A stretch of 39,241 bases of DNA from Methanobacteriota archaeon (GTDB lineage: Archaea; Thermoplasmatota; Thermoplasmata; RBG-16-68-12): the NCBI GenBank assembly GCA_005878915.1, contig VBML01000056.1, forward strand, positions 1-39,241, written 5' to 3'. Shown here in pieces: positions 1 to 7,431 of this stretch. Made by a program: the position numbers and the translations under genes. The notes below the pieces were generated by a model. That model was not told the origin of the DNA. It did no database searches and was given only the letters and a program-made list of their open reading frames with translations. Numbering within the stretch: the first letter of the stretch is position 1; the number at the start of each line of letters is the position of its first letter.

Positions 1-893
1 ACGAACGAGAACACGTATGCAACGGCGACGGGGACGATGAACGGGAGTTGCGGGGTGACCCAGGCCTCCCGGAAGCCCGCGCCCCGGAGGTCCCGCGTGA
101 TCGCCGCGCGGTCCTGCCGTTTCGCGGGGAAGTACACCCGAACGTGTTCACCGTCGATAATCTGGTCGATGAACCAGGCGTACGAGGGCACGCGGTCGAG
201 CTGAGCTTTGTAGCCGACGAGCGCCATCGGGAGCTGCGCGTGGCCACGGGTTGCGTTGTACACGAGAAGGACGACGGGCCCGAGGGCGAGCAGGAGGGCG
301 GCATTCAGGAGGATCAGGAGGGAAAAGGGGAACGCGATTCGCATGGCATCCTGGAGGTTGGCTCCGAGGGCAAACAGCGGGAACGGCGGGAGGGCAGGGT
401 ATTGCGGGACGAACGCCGCAAGGACGATCATCCCCTTCGCGTCCGCGCCCCCCTTCAGCAGGTGGACCTCGTACATCCCGCGGAACACGAGCATCATGAT
501 CGGGACCGTCAGATACTGCAAGAGGACGTTCGTCGCGTCGCGGTCCCCGTTCACGTCCCACACTGCGAATGCGGTCGAGCCGAGGGCGATGGCAAACGCC
601 CCGATCGACCCGAGCGGGAACTTCCATCCGTCGTCCGTCCGGAACTCCGAGCCGATCAGGGGATCGTACATCAGGACCGCCGCGGGCACGAGGACAAGGC
701 CGATGACGGGGTCAATCCCCGCGACAGGGTCAACGCTCTGGAGATACAGATCGACGCCGAACAGGACGAGACCGACAGTCCCCATCGCGATCCAGAGACG
801 ATCCTTGACCGTCCGCGTGCGAAAGTCCGAGACCGCCGCGACCCCGAGGAACGCGGCTCCCAGGACGAGCCTGGAGAGGTCTAGGTACGACAC
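1..893 (-). CDS. Archaeal type IV prepilin / preflagellin peptidase (A24 family), partial, runs off left edge
   Basis: My minus-strand translation from GTG at 893: VSYLDLSRLVLGAAFLGVAAVSDFRTRTVKDRLW...LLKGGADAKGMIVLA... with the two aspartate motifs of the A24 family and several TM segments; not in ORF track because no stop is in the window. Confidence 0.85.
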   Translation of the reverse strand, partial: MSYLDLSRLVLGAAFLGVAAVSDFRTRTVKDRLWIAMGTVGLVLFGVDLYLQSVDPVAGIDPVIGLVLVPAAVLMYDPLIGSEFRTDDGWKFPLGSIGAFAIALGSTAFAVWDVNGDRDATNVLLQYLTVPIMMLVFRGMYEVHLLKGGADAKGMIVLAAFVPQYPALPPFPLFALGANLQDAMRIAFPFSLLILLNAALLLALGPVVLLVYNATRGHAQLPMALVGYKAQLDRVPSYAWFIDQIIDGEHVRVYFPAKRQDRAAITRDLRGAGFREAWVTPQLPFIVPVAVAYVFSF

Positions 894-1070
894 GGCGGAT
901 AATAATATTCAGGCTTAAAGGATATTTATCCGCGCCCGACGTGCGATGTCGTCAGGGAAAGCGGGTGAAAAGGGCTTTATAGCTCGTGACGGAATCGGTG
1001 CCCGAATGGAATCCCCTCGGGGAGGGCCCGCCCGCGCTCTCCCTCGCGCCTGGGTCCGGGGGCCGAGGCC

Positions 1071-1619
1071 GTGATCGTCGAGCCCCGCCGGATGAAATCG
1101 AAAATCTGCCTCGTGGGCGAGCACGCCGTCGGCAAGACCTCCCTGATCCGCCGCTTCGTGCTCGATGAGTTCGACGATCGATACATCGTGACGCTGGGCG
1201 CGAAGGTCTCGAAGAAGGAGCTCACGTTCCCCATGAAGGACGGCACCCTCGTCCACATGGACATGACGATCTGGGATATCATGGGGTCGAAGGGGTTCCG
1301 GGAGCTCCTGCGGGAGGCGTACTTCCACGGGGCCCAGGGCATCCTCGCGACGTGCGACACGACGCGATACGAGACCCTCGAGGACCTCGACTCCTGGGTC
1401 GAGTCCGTGTTCCGGACCGTCAGCGAAATCCCCGTAGTTTTCGCGATCAACAAGGCGGACCTGAAGGACCAGGCCGCGTTCGGCGAGGACCAGATCAAGC
1501 TCGCCACGGAGGGGTTCGACGCGCCGTGGTTCCACTGTTCCGCGAAGTCCGGGGAGAACGTCGAGGCGATATTCCGTTCCCTCGGGGAGACGATCGCGGG
1601 GAACACCTTCGAGAAATAG
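1071..1619 (+). CDS. Small Ras/Rab-like GTPase
   Basis: GEHAVGKTSLIRRF (G1), WDIMG (G3), NKADLKD (G4), CSAK (G5); TATA-like TTTATAG near 976; start could also be ATG 1092. Confidence 0.85.
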   Translation: MIVEPRRMKSKICLVGEHAVGKTSLIRRFVLDEFDDRYIVTLGAKVSKKELTFPMKDGTLVHMDMTIWDIMGSKGFRELLREAYFHGAQGILATCDTTRYETLEDLDSWVESVFRTVSEIPVVFAINKADLKDQAAFGEDQIKLATEGFDAPWFHCSAKSGENVEAIFRSLGETIAGNTFEK

Positions 1620-1663
1620 GTTCCGCGAAAAGGCTTTAGCGGCGGTCCTATCGTGGCGCCCCG

Positions 1664-4015
1664 ATGGTCGAGGCTTCGAGGTCGGACACCGTCCGGATCA
1701 AGGTCACGCGGGACCTCGGGCTTCGCGACGTCGTCCTCGTCGGCCTCGGAGCGATGGTCGGGGCGGGAGTCTTCGTCCTCACCGGCACGGTCGCCCGCGT
1801 CGCCGGCGTCGCCGCGGTCCTCGGGATCGGGATGGCGGCGTTCGTCGTCTTTCTCAACAGCCTCGCCTACGCTGAGCTTGCGGGCGCGCGACCGGATGCC
1901 GCGGGCGGCGGCTACGGCTGGGTGCGGGAGACGCTCCCGCCGCCGAGCGGCTTCCTGAGCGGGTGGCTGTCCTGGGCCGGTCATCTCGCCGCGGCGGCCC
2001 TCTCCGCCGCGGGGATCGGCCTTCTCGCGGACTACCTGCTCGACGAGGTGTTCAACGTATCCGGAATCCCCATTGGAGTGTCCATCGGCGGCGGGACGTA
2101 CAACGTCTCCGAGAAGATCATCGCGACCGTCGTGTTCCTCGCATTCGTGGCGGCGGGGACGCGCCGGGTCGGTCCCCCCGCCCGTCGCTTCCGGTGGATC
2201 GGTATCCTGAAGATCGCTCTCGTTGCCCTCTTTGTCGGAGTCGCCGCCGTGGCGCTTCTCTGGGTGCCGAACCTGAGCCTGAAGTTCGGGTCTCCGCTGT
2301 CCCCCGCGCCGATCCCCGGCATCACCCTCGCTGCGGGAATGTTCTTCGTCGCGTTCCAAGGCTTCGAGACGATCGCCCAGTCCGCCGATCGCGCGAAATC
2401 GCCGCACCGGACGGTCCCCGCGGGGATCTTTGCAGCCCTCGGCATCTCGTTCATCCTGTACCTCGCGTTCTACCTCGTCCTCCTCGGGAATGTGACGACC
2501 AGCGGCGGGAGCTGCACGACGGCGTGGGAGTGCCTCGCGGCTGGCCCCCGGAATCTTAAGGAGCCCGAGCTCGGATCGTTGTTCGCGGCGGGCTCGATTG
2601 CAGGCCCGACGGGATGGCCCGTCGTGCTGTTCCTCGGCGCGGCCGTGATTGCGATGACGACCGCCCTCGCCTCGAACCTCGCGTCCGCGACGCGGGTGTC
2701 CTTCACGATGGCGCGCGACGACAACTTGCCTGCGGCCCTCGGCAACATGCGCGAGAAGACCCACACCCCGGTCCCCGCGCAACTCGCCGGCGGAGCGTTC
2801 GGCCTCGTCTTCCTCCTCCCCCTCTCGATCGAGGGGCTCGCCGCGGCCGCGGGAATCCTCTTCCTCCTCCTGTACGCTTTCGTGAACCTCGCGCTCATCG
2901 CGGAGCGGCGCCACGAGCGCGCTGCGGCCCGCGGGTTTCGCGTCCTCCTCGTCCCGGTCGTGCCCGCATTGACAGCGGCGGTGGACCTCGCCCTCGCAAT
3001 CGACTTGTACGCCTTCCCCCGTTTCTCCGACGAGGTCTTCTCGCCCGGGCAACTGGCCTGGTACGTAGTGAGTGTGTGGATTGCCGTTGGTCTCATCTAC
3101 CAATACTTCTCCAGCACACGAGCTCCGCGGACCCGAGTCGCGGGCAAGCCGCGCGTCGAGCTGTACGATGTCCTCTCCGCGAAAGAGGATCGATTCGATC
3201 CCGCCCGCTATCGGGTCTTCCTGCCCCTCCGGGAGTTCGACGACCCGGACCTCGTCGAGTTCGGTGCCGTGGTGGCGAAGGCGAGGGAGGGCGAGCTCAG
3301 CCTCCTGAACGTCGTCGAAGTGCCCGCGAGCCTCCCGCCAAAGGCGATCAAGTTCCGATACGTCGACGACCGGATCCATGGCCTGCAGAAGCTCGCGCGG
3401 GTCGGCGAGCGGATGGGCGTCGACACGCGCGCGGTGGTGAAGATCGGGAACCGTGTGTACGAGATCATCCTCGACACGCTCAAGGAGGAGGACGTGAACG
3501 TCCTCGTCATGGGTTGGCGGGGAGAGCGGATCGAGGGGGACCGCCGGGTCCTCGGATCGAACATCGACTACCTGATCGAGAACGCCCCCTGCGACGTCGT
3601 CGTGTTCAAGACGAAGGGGCTGCGCCACCCGATTCGACGGATCGTCGTGCTCAGCTCCCCTCTGTGGAGCGTCCAGGGGGTCGACGAGATCGCGACGATT
3701 CTCGCGAAGCGCTACGGGGCGGCGGTCACGGTCTTGAGCATCGTGGACGACCCGACGAAGGCGGACGCGATCAAGGCGGACGCCCGCGCGTTCCTCGACA
3801 AGGCGCTCGCCTCCGGCATCCACGTCGAACAGAGGGTCGTGTACTCAAGCGCGTACGAGTCCTCTGCATTGCGGGAAAGCGGGGACGCCGACCTTCTCCT
3901 CGTCCGCACGAGCCCTGCCGGGCCCCTGCGGCGGTATTCTCTCGGACCCGTCGAGGACCGGATTGCGAAGCTCGCGAAGGTGCCCGTCCTCATCTTCCGG
4001 AAAGGCGCCCGCTAG
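1664..4015 (+). CDS. APC-family amino acid permease with C-terminal universal stress protein domains
   Basis: N-terminal GLGAMVGAGVFVLTG and about 12 hydrophobic segments; C-terminal tandem Usp-like domains (NVLVMGWRG..., DVVVFKTKG, ADLLLVRTSPAG..., KVPVLIFRKG); TTTAG box about 25 nt upstream. Confidence 0.88.
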   Translation: MVEASRSDTVRIKVTRDLGLRDVVLVGLGAMVGAGVFVLTGTVARVAGVAAVLGIGMAAFVVFLNSLAYAELAGARPDAAGGGYGWVRETLPPPSGFLSGWLSWAGHLAAAALSAAGIGLLADYLLDEVFNVSGIPIGVSIGGGTYNVSEKIIATVVFLAFVAAGTRRVGPPARRFRWIGILKIALVALFVGVAAVALLWVPNLSLKFGSPLSPAPIPGITLAAGMFFVAFQGFETIAQSADRAKSPHRTVPAGIFAALGISFILYLAFYLVLLGNVTTSGGSCTTAWECLAAGPRNLKEPELGSLFAAGSIAGPTGWPVVLFLGAAVIAMTTALASNLASATRVSFTMARDDNLPAALGNMREKTHTPVPAQLAGGAFGLVFLLPLSIEGLAAAAGILFLLLYAFVNLALIAERRHERAAARGFRVLLVPVVPALTAAVDLALAIDLYAFPRFSDEVFSPGQLAWYVVSVWIAVGLIYQYFSSTRAPRTRVAGKPRVELYDVLSAKEDRFDPARYRVFLPLREFDDPDLVEFGAVVAKAREGELSLLNVVEVPASLPPKAIKFRYVDDRIHGLQKLARVGERMGVDTRAVVKIGNRVYEIILDTLKEEDVNVLVMGWRGERIEGDRRVLGSNIDYLIENAPCDVVVFKTKGLRHPIRRIVVLSSPLWSVQGVDEIATILAKRYGAAVTVLSIVDDPTKADAIKADARAFLDKALASGIHVEQRVVYSSAYESSALRESGDADLLLVRTSPAGPLRRYSLGPVEDRIAKLAKVPVLIFRKGAR

Positions 4016-4072
4016 GGTGCTGCAGCGATCGCCCGCCAAACTTCATCTATCGTGCCCGGGTTCCGCGCGTGC

Positions 4073-4921
4073 ATGCACTTTGCCTCCATGCGGCAGTACA
4101 TCGTCGTCCTCATCATTGCCGCGGTCGTGGCCCTCGCGGTCACGGCCTATCTCTCCCTCCCTCGCGCGTATCTTCTCATGGCCACGACGACGAGCACTCG
4201 GGACACCGGACTCCTCCCGCCCATGCTCCGAAACTTCACGCTCGACACCGGCATCGAGGTCCGCTACATCGCGGTCGGGACGGGTCAGGCGCTCGATGCG
4301 GGCCGGCGGGGGGATGTGGATGTCGTGATGGTCCACGCCCCCGCTCTGGAGGCGGAGTTCATCGCGTCCAAGGATGGTCTTTGTCGAAACCAGATCATGT
4401 ACAACACCTTCGTGATCGTCGGCCCGGCGGGCGACTCCGCGGGCGTGCGAAACGCGACCTCTGCCCCGGACGCGCTCGCGCGCATCTACGACAACCGCTC
4501 GCGCTTTGAGTCCCGCGCGGACAACTCCGGGACGAACATCAAGGAACTCGCCCTGTGGTCGGCGGCGGGCCTCAACGCCTCCTCGTTCGGAACGTGGTAC
4601 GAGAAGACGAACCAAGGGATGGGCGCGACCCTCACGATCGCCAACGAACGGGCGGCATACACCCTCTCGGACGATGGCACCTGGTTCGCTCGCGAGCCGA
4701 CCCTCCCGTACCTCGGGCTCCTGTACAACCGGACCGACTCCGTTCTCCGGAATCAGTACTCCGTCATCCCTGTGAATCCGGCCACCCACCCGGGGGTCTT
4801 CTCGGAGCGGGCGCTCGCGTTCGCCCAGTGGCTCGTGGGCCCGAGAGGCCAGTCCTTCATCGGAGCGTTCAAGGTGCACGGGCACACCATCTTCACTCCG
4901 GATGGTACGGGGGATTGTTGA
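4073..4921 (+). CDS. tupA: Tungstate/molybdate ABC transporter substrate-binding protein (TupA-like)
   Basis: LMATTTSTRDTGLLPPML...GIEVRYIAVGTGQALDAGRRGDVDVVMVHAP; N-terminal TM/signal. Confidence 0.88.
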   Translation: MHFASMRQYIVVLIIAAVVALAVTAYLSLPRAYLLMATTTSTRDTGLLPPMLRNFTLDTGIEVRYIAVGTGQALDAGRRGDVDVVMVHAPALEAEFIASKDGLCRNQIMYNTFVIVGPAGDSAGVRNATSAPDALARIYDNRSRFESRADNSGTNIKELALWSAAGLNASSFGTWYEKTNQGMGATLTIANERAAYTLSDDGTWFAREPTLPYLGLLYNRTDSVLRNQYSVIPVNPATHPGVFSERALAFAQWLVGPRGQSFIGAFKVHGHTIFTPDGTGDC

Positions 4922-5568
4922 CCCTGGCGGGCGACATCCTCCAGATCACCGCGCTCTCCCTGCTCGTCGCGGGCACGTCGACCCTCGTCGCCACCCTCAT
5001 CGCGGTGCCGATCGGGACCGTCCTCGGCCTCCGCGAGGTCGGCAGCGCGCGGCTCCTCCGGAACATCCTCTTCACGCTCTATGGATTACCGCCGGTCCTC
5101 GCGGGCCTCCTTGTGTTCCTTCTCCTCTCCCGCGCGGGGCCTCTGGGCCCGCTGCGGCTGCTGTACACTCCCCTCGGGATGGTCATCGCCCAGGTCGTCA
5201 TCGTCACCCCGATCATCCTTGGGATCACGATGTCCGTCGTGTCGACCGTGGAGCGCCGCGTGAAGGACACGGCGTTCGTCCTGGGGGCGGACCGATATCA
5301 GCTCTCAATCACGGTCCTCCGGGAGGCCGCTGCGGGCGTCCTCACCGCGATCATGGTCGGCTTCGGTCGCGCGATCTCTGAGGTCGGGGCCGTCTTCATC
5401 GTCGGGGGGCATATCGAGGGGCAGACGCAGGTCCTCACGACGACGATCATCACGGACGTCGCCCAGGCAGAGTACGGGCACGCCGTCGCCCTGGGCGTCA
5501 TCCTCCTACTCCTGGCCGCGGTCATCTATTCGCTATTGTATCGAATCCAGGAGCGCACGCTTCCGTGA
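4918..5568 (+). CDS. tupB: Tungstate ABC transporter permease (TupB-like)
   Basis: Hydrophobic permease with EAA-type loop; overlaps tupA stop (TTG start) and tupC start. Confidence 0.85.
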   Translation: MTLAGDILQITALSLLVAGTSTLVATLIAVPIGTVLGLREVGSARLLRNILFTLYGLPPVLAGLLVFLLLSRAGPLGPLRLLYTPLGMVIAQVVIVTPIILGITMSVVSTVERRVKDTAFVLGADRYQLSITVLREAAAGVLTAIMVGFGRAISEVGAVFIVGGHIEGQTQVLTTTIITDVAQAEYGHAVALGVILLLLAAVIYSLLYRIQERTLP

Positions 5569-6299
5569 CGATGTCCCTCGAGGTCTCCGGCCTCGTGAAG
5601 TCGTTCGGCGCGCGGGAGGTCCTGCGCGGAATCGACCTTCGAATCGAGCCCGGGGAAATCTTCGCCATCGCAGGCCCGAGCGGTGCGGGTAAGACGACCC
5701 TCCTCCGCTGCGTGGACTTCCTGCTCCGTCCGGAGACGGGGTCGATTCGCTATGACGGGGCGACGACTCCTGCGGAACCCGCCCCCGCGATCGCGCTTCG
5801 GCGGCGGATCGGGATGGTGGCTCAGAACCCGCTGCTTTTCCGGGGGAACGCGGCGTACAACGTCTCCTTCGGCCTCTGCATCCGAGACGTCGACGAGCCC
5901 GAACTGTCGCGCCGCACCGCGGACGCCTTGAAGGCCCTCGGGATGTCAGACCTCGCGGCGACAAGGGCCTCGGTCCTCTCCGCGGGGGAGGCCCAGCGCG
6001 TTGCGTTCGCGCGGGCCGTCGTCGTCCGGCCGGACTTGCTCTTGCTTGACGAGTTCACGGCGAACCTCGATCCGACGAACGTGAACATCCTGGAGGGCGC
6101 CGTCCGGGAGTACAACCGCTCGACGGGGGCAACGGTCATCCTCGTGACCCACAACATGTTTCAGGCGAAGCGGCTCGCGAATCGCGTCGCTCTTCTCTTA
6201 GAGGGCCGAATCGTCGAGGTTGGAGCGGTTCCGGAGTTCTTCGAGAACCCCAAGGATCCTCGGACGCGGGCGTTCGTGACCGGCGAATACGCGTACTAG
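5565..6299 (+). CDS. tupC: Tungstate ABC transporter ATP-binding protein (TupC-like)
   Basis: Walker A GPSGAGKTTLLR, signature LSAGEAQRVAFARA, Walker B LLLLDEFTANLD. Confidence 0.9.
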   Translation: MTMSLEVSGLVKSFGAREVLRGIDLRIEPGEIFAIAGPSGAGKTTLLRCVDFLLRPETGSIRYDGATTPAEPAPAIALRRRIGMVAQNPLLFRGNAAYNVSFGLCIRDVDEPELSRRTADALKALGMSDLAATRASVLSAGEAQRVAFARAVVVRPDLLLLDEFTANLDPTNVNILEGAVREYNRSTGATVILVTHNMFQAKRLANRVALLLEGRIVEVGAVPEFFENPKDPRTRAFVTGEYAY

Positions 6300-6556
6300 A
6301 GGAGAGAGATCTCCGTCGTCTCGACGCCGCCGACCCCGGGAATCCCGCCAAGGGCGGTCTCGATCCCTTCCATCTCGCCGCTCGCGTCGTCCACTACGAC
6401 AAGCACGTCGACGGCCTTGAGGCCGAACGCGACTGGGTTCACCGTCAGCTTCTTGAGCTTCCCGCCGAGGGCCTCGCGCACCCTGGCTTGAACGGCAGCA
6501 AGGTCGACCTCAAGTCCCTCGGGCATGATCCGGAACGAGACGGCGACCTTCCCCAT
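6296..6556 (-). CDS. ef1b: Archaeal elongation factor 1-beta
   Basis: MGKVAVSFRIMPEGLEVDLAAVQARVREALGG...VNPVAFGLKAVDVLVVVDDASGEMEGIETALGGIPGVGGVETTEISLL. Confidence 0.9.
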   Translation of the reverse strand: MGKVAVSFRIMPEGLEVDLAAVQARVREALGGKLKKLTVNPVAFGLKAVDVLVVVDDASGEMEGIETALGGIPGVGGVETTEISLL

Positions 6557-6566
6557 CGACAGACCC

Positions 6567-6737
6567 CTAGGGACCCTGAAACCCGCATTCCGGGCATCGG
6601 TACGCAACGGACTGGTCCCGGCATTGCGCACAGCGTCCGATCGTCGACTTCCCGCAGCTCGGGCACAGAAACGCCGTCGTGCCCGGTCCTTGCAGCACAA
6701 CCCCGCAGGAAGTGCATCGGCGCTCGACGCGCAGCAT
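6567..6737 (-). CDS. 56-aa double zinc-ribbon protein (resembles the small archaeal zinc-finger protein encoded upstream of EF-1beta)
   Basis: My translation: MLRVERRCTSCGVVLQGPGTTAFLCPSCGKSTIGRCAQCRDQSVAYRCPECGFQGP*; four CxxC motifs; absent from ORF track (<60 aa). Confidence 0.85.
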   Translation of the reverse strand: MLRVERRCTSCGVVLQGPGTTAFLCPSCGKSTIGRCAQCRDQSVAYRCPECGFQGP

Positions 6738-6928
6738 GAGGTCGCCTCACAACTCCGGTTTCTATTTCAATCTATGGCGTGGCGGCTCACCCCATCGAGC
6801 GCGGGACGCAGGCGCGATTGTCTCGCACGCGTGCAGGCCTCCCGGGGACGCACGTCCCTCCCATACGACAAAGTTTAACTAGAACGTCGCAATAGAAGCG
6901 GGGTCGCATGGACCGCCGCACCCCCCGC

Positions 6929-7114
6929 GGGCCCGTAGCTCAGCTAGGTTGGACGGCGGCGGAACAACGCCATCGTCCCTAGAAAGAGCATCCGGCTTTT
7001 AACCCACAGGCTCTCGGGTTCGCCCAAGAACCAGCGGGTGAAGAAACCGGATGGTCCGGGGTTCGAAAGCGCCTTGTTGCTCCGCGACAGGGCCCGAAAA
7101 TCCCCGCGGGCCCG
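6929..7114 (+). tRNA. tRNA-Lys(UUU) with three introns; exons about 6929-6949, 6985-7001, 7046-7067, 7101-7114
   Basis: Joined exons give GGGCCCGTAGCTCAGCTAGGT-AGAGCATCCGGCTTTTA-ACCGGATGGTCCGGGGTTCGAA-TCCCCGCGGGCCCG: acceptor 7/7 bp, D-stem GCTC/GAGC, anticodon stem TCCGG/CCGGA, loop CTTTTAA, T-stem CGGGG/CCCCG, T-loop TTCGAAT, discriminator G. Confidence 0.9.
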
Positions 7115-7176
7115 TCCGGGGGAACCATGCACAACCAAGGGAGAACGCAGACGCTGGTCAGGGAGGCGACCGCAGG

Positions 7177-7428
7177 ATGAAATTCAACGTGCTCCAGCAC
7201 AAGCTCGTCCCGGAGCATCGGCTGCTCGCGGCCGACGAGGCCGAGCGGGTCCTGAAGACCCTGCGCATCACGAAAGACCAGCTCCCGAAGATCAAGAAGA
7301 ACGACCCTGTCATCAAGGTCCTCGAAAGGGTCCACGGCCCGATCGCCGAGGGTCGCATCATCAAGGTCACGCGCCTGTCCGAGACCGCGGGGGTCACGGA
7401 GGCGTACCGTCTCGTGATTGGGAGGTAG
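7177..7428 (+). CDS. rpoH: DNA-directed RNA polymerase subunit H
   Basis: MKFNVLQHKLVPEHRLLAADEAERVLKTLRITKDQLPKI...; immediately upstream of rpoB. Confidence 0.95.
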   Translation: MKFNVLQHKLVPEHRLLAADEAERVLKTLRITKDQLPKIKKNDPVIKVLERVHGPIAEGRIIKVTRLSETAGVTEAYRLVIGR

Positions 7429-7431
7429 AAC

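Noticed and set aside
48-918. Plus-strand ORFs 48-884 and 256-918
   Set aside because: Opposite the prepilin peptidase, whose minus-strand frame has clear family motifs and hydrophobic segments.
1006-1074. Short upstream ORF (MESPRGGPARALPRAWVRGPRP) overlapping the GTPase start
   Set aside because: Low-complexity, GC-rich and short; no evidence beyond an overlapping stop/start.
977-3823. 948-aa minus-strand ORF
   Set aside because: Antisense to the GTPase and permease genes; Arg/Asp/Glu-rich composition without recognisable domains, typical of GC-rich antisense frames.
6737-6749. Hairpin TGAGG-TCG-CCTCA upstream of the small zinc-ribbon gene
   Set aside because: Only 5-bp arms in GC-rich DNA; chance occurrence likely without conservation data.
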